From Trogon surrucura (Eukaryota; Chordata; Aves; Trogoniformes; Trogonidae), in the NCBI GenBank assembly GCA_020746105.1, contig CM036620.1:3711803-3775802 (forward strand): a DNA stretch of 64,000 bases, read 5' to 3'. The translations under genes and the position numbers were made by a program. Each line of letters starts with the position of its first letter. Position 1 is the stretch's first letter. Under the pieces are notes generated by a model that saw only the letters and a list, made by a program, of their open reading frames with translations, had not been told where the DNA came from and did not search any database. Below are positions 1 to 13,600 of the stretch, in pieces.

Positions 1-1465
1 TGGCTGAGAGCTGTTGGTATTGCGAGTTACAGAAACAAGTGATCTTACTACTTTTCTCTTTATGGCTGTAGTGGCATGGTACAGAAAATGAGATGCAGAA
101 TTAAGTTTCTTAGAGTGCTGCTCTGTGACAGTGTAGCTACCTTAGCGAAGCCCCAGAGATAGGCTACAACCCTTGCATGTTCAAACATGCAGTTTAAATA
201 TTAAGTGAGCCAGGGAGAACCCTTATACTCCACTGGTAAAAATTTCCATTAGGTCCTATAGAGAGAGAGTGTAAAATTGACCAAGTCTTTATATAAAGAA
301 CTGGATAATATTAGTAATGAAGTTTCTGCCTTTAGGATTTCACATCTTTCCACTTTCACTGGAATTTGTAGCTCAGTTTTCGTTTTTGGACGGAAGTCTT
401 TTCTTGTCTCACAGGCTGAAATATTCACCAATATTGTTGCGTTTGTCACTTTTCTGCAAATATTTTATGTCACATATCAAGTTTCTGATGTGTTAGGGGT
501 TAATGTGTCATCCAGGCTCATTGCCAGCATTTAAAAACTGGATGTCTAAACTTTTTTCTAAGTCAGTTCATGATTTTCAAACAAATTTGTGGGTACAAAA
601 ATTATTTATATGCAAGTTGTAAAAGTTGTCATCCTTATTTCTTGCCTAACTGGTGAACTGAAAGGTCTGTATTCTGTGTGACACAGGTTTATGCCAAGTG
701 TGGAATTGTATCAGTCTTCAGCACAGGTGTTTGTATATTTTTTTGAGCAACTGTATTTAAAAACTAGGTTCCCAAACAATACTAGATACTGGAGAAGTTA
801 CTTTATGTTAGCAGCTAAGATAATCCTAAGAATCAACTAGGCCTGTAGAAAATACGTTTTGCTAAATTTTTTAGGAATTAACGGCAACTACTAAGGTATC
901 ATCTGTGATTGGAATAGACAGGGGTCTGAACAGGTTTTACCTACCCTCTTACTACACTTGTGCAGGTTAGGTGACGTTTCATGTCTCATGAAGGTGGGTG
1001 TTAGATAAAGACCATGTTTTTTTCTGTTAAACACTCTCCATGACAAACTTCATGACTGTTGATGATAAAGAAGGTTTCTCTTTGGCTGGGCTGCTGTCCT
1101 TTGTATGTGGCTGTCCAGATTGTGGGGAAGGAAATACTTTTGGTCTTGACTTACCCATGATCCAGTTTTCCCCAAGAGGGAAAGGGAGTCTGAGTATTCC
1201 TCAGTGTCTGCTTAGCTTAACACTAGGGTGAGCGGATAAGAAGGCGGGATAGTGTAGAATCATTTAATTGTTTGAAATGATAGATCAAAGCACCTGTTAG
1301 CTTTGCATCCCATTTTTTGTTAAATATCTGTTTTCTACATGAAAATATGCATCTGGGGAAAGAATTTCATGCTAATCGTGTGCTTAAGTGAAATTTGTCC
1401 ACTCCTTTAGTTTTTCTTTTGCTTTGCTACAAGTTCTCTAAATATTTCCTCTCCCTTTCACACAG
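1..1465 (+). other. MOB1B: MOB1B intron 1, 3' part
   Basis: AT-rich sequence upstream of the exon 2 acceptor. No repeat, RNA gene or exon recognised. The 14-nt coding part of exon 1 and the promoter are off the left edge. Confidence 0.85.
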
Positions 1466-1632
1466 TGGTAGTCGCTCTTCCAAAACCTTCAAACCAAAGA
1501 AGAATATTCCAGAGGGGTCTCACCAGTACGAGCTGCTAAAACATGCCGAAGCCACACTTGGAAGCGGTAATCTGCGAATGGCCGTTATGCTTCCAGAGGG
1601 TGAAGACTTAAATGAATGGGTTGCAGTTAACA
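1466..1632 (+). CDS. MOB1B: MOB1B coding exon 2
   Basis: The acceptor follows a pyrimidine stretch ending in cacacag, and the donor is gtaagt at 1633. It encodes residues 6-60, from [12 protein letters not shown] to [10 protein letters not shown], plus the first base of T61. It contains the MST1/2 target threonines T12 and T35 (in EATLGSG), which relieve autoinhibition and create the LATS/NDR-binding state. The first base completes F5 with the off-window exon 1. Confidence 0.97.
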
Positions 1633-4600
1633 GTAAGTCAACTGACTTTTTTTTCACAAAGGACAGTTTTGAATGTGGGCTGGCACTTGTGGGAGGACAA
1701 CAGCATGCTCACTTCTAGTGGAGTAGTGAGAGGTGAGTGTGTCATAGCATTTAGAGTGACAGATGCAGAGCATCTCACGGAACGAAGAACTCCTTCATCT
1801 CCTTGTGCCAAAAATATGTTCCTGTTAATACAAAAATTGTTGTTCTCAGTGGTTAAATTCCGAGCGCTTGGTCACAAAAGAGTGCTGAAGTAGAAATGTC
1901 ACTGCTGTTTTTAGAAAGTAGCCTGCTAGTGCCACCTCAGGGTGTTTAATCTAGCTCTCTGTCAGCCAGGAGTTTTGACTGTGGGTTTAGTCAAGCCTCT
2001 CTATATGCTAAGTGTAAAACCTTAGTTAACTAGTGAAGTGTGAGGGCCAGGTCTAAAAGATGCTGAAGACTACAGTCACGTATATGGCCTAGCATTACAT
2101 TTGCCTGCAAGAAACTTGGAGATGGATCTTGGCAATTCTCCTCAAGTTAGTTCCTTTTCTACCAAGTTGTGAGATGTTCCTCTGGTAAGTCTGATGTCAT
2201 GATTTTAACTTCCTCTAAAGCTGTTTGGGCTAACTCTCTTCTTTCAAGTTAGGTCAGGTCAAACTATGATGCCCAGATTTTTCTCTTTGCTTTTAACCGT
2301 GTTTCCTCCTCCTTCCTCTCTTGCTGCTGCATGCCTTTGTTGCCTGCCTTCTGCTCTCAAAGAATGGATTAACTCAAGTCCTGTCATGCTCTGTAGCTTG
2401 TGCAGAGTTTTGGATGCCACAGACTCCGTGCCCTGTCTGGGTATTTCCTTATCTTTTGTGTCTTTGGCGTGGCATGCTTCCGTGATTGTACAGTATTGAC
2501 TGTGTGCTGCAGTGCAGTATAAATTGTGCTCAAGATAAATGTCTTATAATTGTTTATGTGGCTCTTACTATTTCTTCTTGCTCTTCGACATGCTTGGGAA
2601 GTGAAACTATTGTACTGACTTCAACCTTCCGGTGCTTACTTAGCCACACGTTGCTCTAGTATATGGCTTGCCACTGCTTCCAGGGAGTGTTGAAATTGCT
2701 GACACCATTCTTTATAAAATTTTATTCATGCTGTATTGCAAAACTGTCTAGAAAATAAGCCAGCCCATTTTTATGAGTAAGCATTACGAAAGCAGCTTCA
2801 TATATTGCTGGCATCCTTCCCTTTTGGCTGTTCCTCCACTTGACGTCTCTTGTGTCCTCTGTAGTAGCAGTGTTTTTTCCCTTCCCAAATGACTTCACTG
2901 CTGAATTACCTGGGTGGCAAAAGGCAGTCAAGTGCTTCACAAAAAGCACTGAAGCACTTTTGGCAGCAGCAGCATTTGTTAAGGAGATGGTCTACTTTGA
3001 TGCCTCCTGTAACCAAGTGGGTTTTCCAAGTTTAATTTTTCTTGTCCAGAAGTGGTTAACTGTTTGACTGCATCCCTCTACCACATCTAGTACCAGTTAG
3101 TGGTAGCTGTCAACCCTTCTGTTGTTTGAGATGTCTAGTGAGGATATCATCAGTTTTGCTCTTCACTAAAGTGAGAGAACAGGAACAAGTGTGCTTTGCT
3201 CCTTTACTCCTTATTCACTCTTAGCTTTATTGATGTCTAGTGGTAACAAGTTGTAGATTTCTCAAACATGGTGTAAAAATACAAAAAGGTGAGAAATCTA
3301 TGCTCAGTTTTTGTGTTTCTGCTGAAATCTTGATTTCAAAGTACAAAAAAAAAATAATTTGAGAAGTACATCTTGTCCATCTTCGTAATAGAACATTGAC
3401 CAGTGGTCTCTCCTTAAAGTGGAAAAGCACTTGGAAAAAATAATCTAAGCCCTGGCCACATAAGAACAGTGATAAAAAGAGGAAATGAAAATGTGCTGAG
3501 ACACTGGGCAGCTTTACATGAAGGTTCTTGTGGTTTTTTCTTTGTTACATGCTGCTGTTGGTGGTGGATGGGCACTGTCTGGTGGCCTTTTGAGACTTGC
3601 AAGTATGGGATTCACAATACTCAGTCATCTTCTCGAAGTCTGTGTGGGTTTTTTGAACATGCCTGCCTTGAAGCAAACATTGGGCTCTGGTTTCTGCTGG
3701 GAGGAGGGAATTCATACTTGATTAACAGTTCTTGTGTACGCTTAAGAAACCAGGGCAATATATACCCAATTCTTGCTGCCTTTGGTGTTAACTGCCTACT
3801 CCCACTGCCCAAACAAGCCTTAGGAGTTCTGGTTCTCTGAAACTTTTTTTGTCAGTCTTTCATAATGTTGTTTTGCTGGTTTCTGCTTTTGCTGGGGAAG
3901 GGGAAATATGCATGCCATACCAGTTCTTGTTTGCTTCCCTTTTTTGTTACCTGGCAAGTTGCCTGACACAGTTGTAGCGGGTGTCCTGCATTGGCTGAAC
4001 AGTAGCTGTAAATTCATGCCATAATGTTTGTGTAACCTCTGGTGTTTCTTCTCTGGAAAAATCAGTGAGGGAAGCTGCAGTATTTAACCCTCCCTTTCCT
4101 TCAGCCATCAGATATTTTCATAGTCCATGGTATCTGCTCATTATGTAGTTAGGCAAGGAACACAGATTTAGGTGGCTACCAAGTAATCTGCTGGCTTCTT
4201 TTTGACATGGCACTACATTGAGAGGAGTGTGTTGTTGGTGTTAATTCCACCACGTCCTGCAGATTTGTGCTCTGAGACTATTCAGTGTTGGAAGTCGTAA
4301 TTCCTTTATAAATTAACTTTTGGAGACAGAAATGTCTGTCCGACTATCACAGAGACTGGTCACAGGAAAACTTCTCCGTATTGCATCAGAATGAAGCACT
4401 TTGTCACCTGAACGCTAAATTGATTAATGCATGGCTATCTGGTGACATGGACTGTCAGTACTGCAGTTAAGGGGCTTTATTAGACTATTCTTACTTCTCT
4501 TTCAGTGAAGAAACAGTTTGTCACTGTCACATAGAATGGCAGGTGTAACTCGGGTAGCGCTGAAGTAAAGTCGGTTTGAGCTCAGAGAGTTTGTGGACTA

Positions 4601-7600
4601 GTTTCTCATTCTGCTCTGCAGACATGTGGCATAAATGAAGTTTTTTGGTGTGAAGGGTCCTGTTGTCAGGGATGGCAGGCCCCGTCCGCTTAGCAGCAGA
4701 AGCATTGTAACCTGGACTGGGCACTGGGGCATTAAATCTGGTGATACGTTGTATGTGGTCTCTCTGAGGGGTAAGGGAGTGTCGGGGGAATGGGTTAAGT
4801 AGGACTTGAACTCAACCATGCTTGATTTGGGTTTTTATGATTGCTGAATTTCATCCATGCATAAAAACGGATAAGTAAGGGCACCAAAGCTAGTTCCTCA
4901 AGTCTAAAGTTCCTGTGTGCTTGTAGAAGCAGAACTTAACAGTAACTGTTGCACGACACAGGAGACAGGAATATGTAGTAAAACTTATCCTGGAACCATG
5001 TCATGAACTTAGTTGTAAGAATTTAACCCAGCCTACTTAAAATTCTAATTCCTAGTGCTTAATATTAGTCATGTTTCAGTTTTTACTCATGACCTTGATA
5101 ATGTGCTGTGCTCCCCATCAGACTTTAAGGGGATGTTCATTTAGGGGAGATGAAGTGGATTGTACAAACTGAGTATTGGGACCAGTTCCTAAAAACAGAA
5201 CCTGTGGTTATTGAAAAAGAGCTTTGCTTTCAAAGAATTGTAGTCAATCAAGCACATATTTAAAGTTTTAAGAACTCTGAGAATATTTAGATATGCTAAC
5301 TTTTTGTATTTTTGCTTGGTAACTCAGTTGTAGATCATTAAAAAAAGTTTTTTGGCTGAGAGAACTGTTTTCCCAAATGCATAACAAAACTTAAGCAATA
5401 ATCTCTGAGAACTAAACTCTGATGATAGTTTGAGATGAGGGAGCATTGTGGGGTAAATATTGTTTTGTAGTAATTAATTGATAATCTAATGACCAGAAGT
5501 TGCTTGGCCCTGTAACTATTCCCATGTCATGACTTTTGTACCCATTTCCCATAAAGGTAGTGTTTGACCATAACCTGAGTTAAAGAGGGTAGATTTAGAT
5601 AGGATCTAAGGATGGAATTTTGTTTTGTGAGGGTGGTGAGACACTGGAACAGGCTGCCAAGATAAGTTGTGGCAGCCCCCTCCCTGGAAGTGTTCAAGGC
5701 CAGGTTGGATAAGGCTTCGATCAACCATGGCAGGGGAGTTGGAACCGGATTTTCTTACAAGATACCTTCCAACCCAAACGGTTCTGTGATTCTCCGAAGT
5801 GTTTTTTGAAAAGATACGTCTTGTGGAATACAAAGCCCAAGGGAAGACGGTGTCACCTAATGGGTAACAGCGCTCTCTGCATGGAAAAGTCTTTTGTTTT
5901 AGATTTGCCAGTAGAATTTGCGATTTTAATGAAGAACACCAAACTTTCAGAAAAGGAAATAACTGGGCTTTCTCTTTCCCTTTTCTTTCAAATCAAGATT
6001 CTGCTGCAGCACCGAAGTAGTTACTGCCAGAGGCTGTTCTACAAAGTTGGTGGCTGCATTCTGCATCTCCTTTATAATACATCTCAAAAACCAGTAACAA
6101 GTTGGCTTTTTTTTTTTCAGAAAAAAAGAGTATTCTAGGGCCCTGTTCAGCAGTGTGCACTTTATTGTTAAAGTTGTAGGAAGTTTTTGTTGCCTTCTCA
6201 CTGCGAAGCTTTAATTGATGGTTTAAATGCTTTACAGCTGTCGACTTCTTCAACCAGATCAATATGCTTTATGGAACCATTACGGACTTCTGCACAGAAG
6301 AGAGCTGCCCCGTGATGTCTGCTGGCCCAAAGTAAGATTATTTTTTACAACATGTTGAGAATATGAGTTTTTAAATGCTTTTGGTTTTCAAAACTGGCGG
6401 GTAGCTCAGCTGCATGCCAAAGATAAGGTAACTTCTGTGCGTGCAAGGGATATCTTGTCTTGTTGCCTGTGGAGGGGAAAAAAAAATTGGACCTTTAAGG
6501 GAATGGGCAACATAAAGGTGGTTTGTTTTTTTTGAAGTGTTTTTTAGTTGCTTGGTTTTGTGGTTTTGAGTTTTGTTTAGCCTGTGAAGTAAAGGATTAT
6601 CAAAACTCTTCTTCCCTTTTTAGTTTTTTTTTCTCTGAAATGTTACTGAGAGCTTCTTAAATTAAAATTGCAGGTTTTTGTATGCAAGTGTTGAGGCTTA
6701 CCAAAATCATTCTTTTAGGTGTTTGAGTAGGTATTGTAGAAATAAATTTTGCTGCAGCTTTTTGTAGTGTGGATAAGAATCTCCTACCTCATCCCACTGT
6801 TAGCTTTCCCTGTTTTCTGTGTTGCTTATGCTTTTAGACAGCCAACTTTTTTTTCTTGCTCTGTAGCTAGTTAGTGTTTTCAAAAGAGGAAAATACCTGC
6901 CTTTTTTATGCCAAAGGTGAGAGAGGGCCCAGCTTCCTTTCAAATTACTGTAAAATATTAAATAAACAATCAAGGAAAACAATTCTCTCCTCCGCTTCCT
7001 CCTCCTTTATAATGACATTTGTTGTTATAGTATCAAAGCAGTAATTGCCAGCCTGTGTGGTGGAGAGCTGAGGACATGCAGAGGGTGCTGCTGAGAGGGC
7101 AAGGCAGGAGCTGGGCAAGGTGGAAGCAGCCAGACAGCCCAAGAAAAGCTTTGGTGTTAAGTTATTAAACTGAAAGTGGACGCTGCTGAATGCCAAAACC
7201 AGTGTGAGCAGGCAGAGATGGTGCTGCTAAGCAGGGAGGGGGGAAAATAGAAAAGGAATAGAAGTTCACTATTATGCGCAGGAACTTTGGGATAAGCTTG
7301 TGCAATAACATAGCTCATTGTCTGCTTTGTGCTTTGGCATGCAGAACAGACTCTTATTAAATAAGAGCATGAAAATATTTCTTTTGCTTTGTCTGCTGAG
7401 AAGCAGTTATTTTGGGGGTGGAGGTTAATTATTAAAGACTTAGTGTTTGGTTGCCAAACTAAACAATTTATTTCTCTCCAAAGAGACTGATAACCATTGA
7501 CAGAAATACCTTTTGTACCCAAATAGTTACAAAGCAGGGCAGAAAAGAGATCCTAGAGGACAGAAGATGTGTTCTGCCAAGGGTTTAATGAGGTGATCTT

Positions 7601-10600
7601 GTCTCTAGGATGTGTAGAGCATTTCTCAAACTCTGCAGCTCCCACCTCAGGGATGGATTTTACAAAGGAATTGAAAATGGATGTGTACGTGAACAACTGA
7701 GGCCAGGCAGGTGCAGGAACAGGTGGTTTGAGTCTGGTGCTGATGGGCAGCAGAGCAAATTCAGTGGTTTGGGGGGGGGTTTTTTTGAGTGATATGGTTG
7801 GCATTTCTTTCTTTTCTTTCTAGAGGAGTACTTCTGTAAAAGCTGTCAGCATGAAGGCTGTATTTTACTGTTTCTTATCTCCGTTTCCTGTTCTTTTCTG
7901 GTGGAAGCTATTTTAGTTGAGGAGGCATTCAGTCCTGAATGCTCGTTAGTGCTCCCAGGCTGAAGGTTGCTGTCTGCTCACACCCATGGCTGAGCTCCCA
8001 CCAGTATTGCCTCTGCATCTCTTTGAGACAAAAGGGTGTGAGTTAGCTAAAGCAACTTGCATGAGGTTGTTTGAAACAGGTTTAAGCAGCCATAGCATGA
8101 GTACCTGGAGACAACCAAAAGCAGGAAGCCCTCTATGGCTCCTAAGTCTGATTTTAACATTTCCACCAGAGAAGTACTTACGGTCAATATATTTAAAAAG
8201 GGTTATAAAGTGCTGGTGGGTACCTAGGGAGCTGCTTATAAGTTGTTGTGGTTCAGTCAGGATTTTCATACCACAGCTGATGAACTTGGAGCAGTCTGTG
8301 GAAAAATTAAACCGATTATCACAGGTGAGAGGATAACCAGAGCACAAGTGTGATGTTTCCTGTATCCTCTGCCTGATACTGGTATTTTGCACTGAAAACT
8401 CCTTGAAAAGGAAAAAAAGAACTTGGCAGTACAACAGCCATCTAGGTTCATAGCTTGTCTTTTGTTTTTTGTGGTTTATTTCTCATGCAGGGAGGTTTAT
8501 CTTCTCTGAAGGGTTGCTTTTAAGTAAATCAGTTTTTTTTCTGGACTTTGTTGGAAAGATTGCCGACTTAGCTTTTATCAAGGTCTTAGTATGTGGAGCT
8601 AGTTAAGGAATGCTGAAAATATCAGTAGTGCTCTCTTTCCTGTTGTGCACCTCATCCTTTAACAGTTTGGAAAATGTATTGGTTTCCTTTGTTCCAAAAC
8701 ACATTACTCAGAGTGCTGTTCTGCTCTTTTCAGTTCAGCAAAGACCAACCATTCCTTAGCCAAACAAACCCTGCTTGGTTATTGCTTCTTGCTGTGTTTG
8801 TATCAGTTGCAGTATTGTGTTCAGTGCAACAGGCATGGTAGCAGGGTAAGAATCTGCACAGAAGGAATGTGTTGGTTACCCATCATTGGGTAAGGGCACT
8901 TGTCTTTTTTTTCCTCCCTAAGTCTTCAACGAGAGCACCAAGGAGGGAACTGGCTACTGCATTTTTCGGAGCTATATGAACTGCAACTTCAAAATTCTTC
9001 TTTAACCATATGTGTGAGTGCACTAAGCTCACTTGAAGTGGCAGTGAGATCCCTCTGATTTTCCTGATGGATCCTCAGTGCTTCTCTCCTGATATGTTGG
9101 AATCAAAATAGCTGGGCACGCCAAAGCGGCCCGCTCCCGTAAATCCGAGACGGACATAATACGGTGTAATTGAATGTTCTCATGCTGCCTTCTGCGCAGT
9201 GTGTATGCAGCAACAAAATGAATAAAGCGTGTAATCAGGCCCTTGAAATACCCTGTCTTGTAGCAATATCAATCCTTTTGCTTTTTTGTGACTCTGGGCT
9301 CTGTGCCTGTGGCACTGGATGAACTGAGAGGCAAAGAGTGAGTATTTTTCAGCAGTCTTGATGTAATAGTTTTGCTGAGATTTAGAGGTATGTCCAAATA
9401 AATGCCCAGGAGTCTTGTGAAAGATTTAAGAGATTCTTACCAAGCTGCTGCGTTTTATTGCTGTTGGACAATGTAACAGCCTTAGTTTTAGTCAAGCTGG
9501 TTTTTGTTTTGTTTGGGTTTTTTGGGTGTTTGCTGTTGTTGGCCATGTACTTGAAAAGTGATGTAGAGAAGCTGCTCCAATGATCCTTAGGGATATTTTC
9601 TAGTGTGAGAAGCACGGTGGTGACTTTTCTCACAGGTGGCAAATAATGTTGTGTTTATTAGTATGAGGGAGTTCTACCAGAGTTGTTAAGGATTTTTAGC
9701 TTTTGCCTTTCGCTTGCTGAAGTGAACCATGTATTTCTTGCTCCATCTTTCATGGATTGTTTTCCCTTAAAAACCTCTATTATATGGTAGAGGTTTCTGA
9801 AAATGCATTTTTCTGTAGAGGAACTGCATACCATGATATGGTAAATTTATTTCCATCATTAGAGCTGTAGGTGTGTGCTCGTGAACTTGAGCTAGAAATG
9901 TGATTTTTATCCTTCATTTCCTGTAGCGGTCGAAATTATTCTCATCTGTGGGAATTCTTGTCTCTGTTTTTCTTGTTGTGTTTAATAATTAGGCCTCGGA
10001 GTCTTCATTTGTTTTCAAGGATGTATTTAGTCTTGTAGAAAGGGTTATTTCCCCCCTCCCTTGTGAACCCCAAACCTTTTGACAGCCTAGGAACAGCCAT
10101 GAACAGTACGCCCACTGCATGGAGCACGGCGTGTTTGCCAGAGTACTTCCAGCTTCTATCTATGACTTTTTTTGTTAGGGTACATCTGCTGTTTCCTAAG
10201 AGATGTGTTACTGTAAAGGGTCATGCTATGACATTCCTTCCTCTAAAAAAATGCAGAATTCACTGTATAGTGTTGGTGAGTGGGGAGTGAGGCTTCTTAT
10301 GGGTATATGTTGTTGGATGAGATTTTTAGCGTGTAATTCAGTTTGTCTTAGTCGGTCCCCAGATGGCAGCTGGAACCTCAGCTAGTTGTTGGTATTTCTC
10401 CTATGTTAATGCCACTTAAATCTCAGTATTTGGATAATAATAGATGGTGAGGAAGACTTGATTTTTTAGAAGTCTAGACATGTTGTGGTCCATTCAGCAA
10501 GTATGATATTTTTGCACATATTTTGAAGATCGTGTTTTTCAAATGGTTTCAGGCTCTCTGGTTTGTCGTTAGAAAAATGGGATCTTTTTATACCATTGTG

Positions 10601-13600
10601 AGCTGCATGCTCTTCATCTCATGTAAAATGTGTTTATTGTGAAAATGTTCTCACAGTTACTGTTCTGACAAAACTTCATTTGTTAAACAAAATTAGAAGC
10701 CAGATTTATCAGGTGCAGTTAAGCTTTGCATAAAGTGGTGTTTATGATCTTTATAGTAGGTGACCTTCTCTTGTGTCTGCATGTTATTAATAGGAGATAG
10801 TTAAACATTGGTATCTGCACCCCAGATATCGTGGTTTGCTACTGCTGTAGTAAGAAATAACAATCAAATAGAGCATGTTCTCCATGCAAAAAAAAAAGTA
10901 TTAAACCTTAGTAACACCTCTTCTAATTCTTTTAATAAAAACACTGAGATCCAAGTTGTAGATGGAAGTGGGTATGTTTTCTCAAAAGCGTAATCGAACT
11001 GACTCCAGCATCCTTTTATGTCTGTTTTCTCAAATTTTGTATTTTGCAAGAGGAGTGTTGCAGCTAGCCTAATTCACCGTTCACTTGTTTCTCTGGGAGG
11101 ATTTCGGAGCTGCAGAGCTCAGCAGTCCTCTTTGCTTCTGGCTTGGCAGCAGGCTTGTCCCTTGAATAGCCATTCTGCAGCAGTGCTGGTTGGCTGAGCA
11201 AGGCTGGCTCACTGAAAAACTGACACAGGACAGAATGCCATGTTCCGATCTAGGAGAGAGGGCTGTGCTTGGCTCTGTGCTGATGAGAAGTTGCTCAGAT
11301 GTTACAGCTGGGCAAGGAATATCAAGATACGTACTCGACAAGATAAAGAAACACTGTGGTTCACTCGAAAGCTGATTTTTTTCAGACTTCCCATGTTGAT
11401 TGTTTGGGGTTTTTTAAGCTACGTGTTCCCAAGATTAGCCCTTTTCTCCTTTGTATGGACTTGTGACAGCTGCATTCCTTGAGCCGGTTAGAGTATCTGC
11501 TCAATTTTGATTTGGTGAGGACTTGTTTTTGTCAGGTTGTGCGTGTCAATGCATTGCAGAATCATTTGGATTGGAAGGGACCTCAACGATCGTGTAGTTC
11601 AGCCCCTCTGCCACGGCAGGGACATCTCCCACTAGATCAGGTTGCTCAAAGCTCCATCCAGCCTGGCCTTGAACACCTCCAGGGATGGAGCATCCACAGC
11701 CTTCCTGGGCAACCTATTCCAGTGCCTCACCACCCTCAGGGTTAAGAACTTGTTTCTTATATCTAGTCTAAACGTATGCTCTTCCAACTTCCACCTGTTA
11801 CCCCTCATTGTATCACTACAGGCACTTGTAAAAAGTTCCTCCCCAGCCTTCTTGTAGGCCCCCTTCATGTACTGGCAGGCCACTATAAGGTCTCCCCAGA
11901 GCCTTCTCTTTTCCGGGCTGAACAAGCCGAACTCTCTCAGCCTGTAGGAGAGGTGTTCCAGCCCTCTGACCATTCTGGTAGCTCTCCTCTGGCCACGCTC
12001 CAACAGCTCCACATCTTGCTTGTGTTGGGGGTTCCAGAGGTGGACGCAGTATTCCAGGTGGGGTCTCACAAGGGCAGAGCAAAGGGGGCATGATCACCTC
12101 CCTTGACCTGCTGGTCACAAATTTCTTGATGCATCCCAGGATACGTTTGGCTTTCTGGGCCGCAAGCACACGCTGTTGGCTCACGTTGATCATATCATAC
12201 ACCAAATGCATACTGTTTAGTACATTGATCCATGGCATTTAAATTGTGCAAGTTAACTGTAAAATGAATGATGCTAGAATCTGCTTAAGAAATGTGCTAC
12301 ATAAAGGGTCAATATTACTAGCTTTGTGAATGGAAAAGGATAAAAAGGGCACAAGTTTTGCATGCTCACATCAGTGGTTTTTAAAGGTAGATACAGGTGG
12401 AAAAATGAAGCTGGGACTGGTCTGCAACTATCAAGTGGGTCGGGGTATAACTGGAAGCTGAGATGTTTTTCTTCATCTTGATGTGCTTCATGGTAGTACT
12501 AGACTTTGAGATATGAACTGTTTCTAAGGAGGATTATTGAGTCTAAAAATTTTCTGTTGTTAGTTGAAAGGCACTTAGTACCAGCTTACGGTGTGGTAAT
12601 GGTACGCTTTGACATTAATCTTACTCTGAATCTATTGTGTCTTTAATTCAATCATAATTTGGGATCTATGGCAAGAGACAATGTAGTTTGGCCCTCCGTT
12701 ATGCAAAATCTGTAAGAATTGTCAAATGTAAAGAAATTCCATAAATTTTAGGGGTCTGGCTGGCAGCTGCTGCAGATGTTGAATGTTGCCGCTCACTTTG
12801 CGGTTCTCTGCCAGCTGAGACGAAGAGAAGCCCATTGCTAAGGCTGATTGGGAGAAACCTCATGTTAATTATCAATTGTGTGCTTTCACTGATTTCAGCC
12901 CTGCAGTTTAGCTTTTATTTGGGTGAGAATTTCTTGTAACTTTTTGAGGTTTCACTTCAACAGGCTGTAATGTTTTTCTTTTGGAGGGGGGCTAAAAATA
13001 ATGTAAAAAGCTTTAAAAAAAAGTAGCTAATGGCCTTTCAGATTTTGGAAACTTCATATAGCACCTCTTGATGTCTAGGGATGCGAGTTTGACCACAGAC
13101 TGCCATATGTATTTTGGGAGGAGGATGAATGAGTTGTGCTATAAAGGATGAAGTTTTTAAGGCCTTCACAGACTGCAGTAGAGCCCAGCTGTGGGGAGGT
13201 TGGGTATGGTTCAGCTGCGGATGACTCGGGAACTTTTGGACCTAAGTTTCAAGGAAGGGCTGTGGGAGGGTGCGGGAGTACGGGGAGTGCAGCAGGAAGA
13301 GCCGCCTTCCAGGCCTTGATATGAATGATTCACTTATGTTAAGAATTGTCTTGTTGTTGTCGTCCCAACCCAGATATGAGTACCACTGGGCAGATGGGAC
13401 AAACATAAAGAAACCAATTAAGTGCTCTGCACCAAAGTACATTGATTACCTGATGACTTGGGTCCAGGATCAGCTGGATGATGAAACGCTATTTCCTTCT
13501 AAAATAGGTAAAGTAAATAAGTAAAATGGAACGATGTATTTGGATTGCAGTTGTGTAGAAATATAGAAATCTTAAAGCATTAAAAGGTCTCCTAAATGAC

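Noticed and set aside
3469..3840. 123-codon plus frame in MOB1B intron 2 with cysteine/tryptophan-rich peptide
   Set aside because: The composition arises from tgctgctgttggtggtgg-type simple sequence; no family match and overlapping frames open on both strands.
7771..7779. Nine-base G run as a quadruplex
   Set aside because: A single G run without three partner runs nearby does not meet the usual intramolecular G4 pattern.
7946..8434. 162-codon minus frame with an overlapping 116-codon plus frame in MOB1B intron 3
   Set aside because: Both frames are open over the same DNA with no domain, signal or family similarity; more likely a chance stop-poor stretch than a nested gene.
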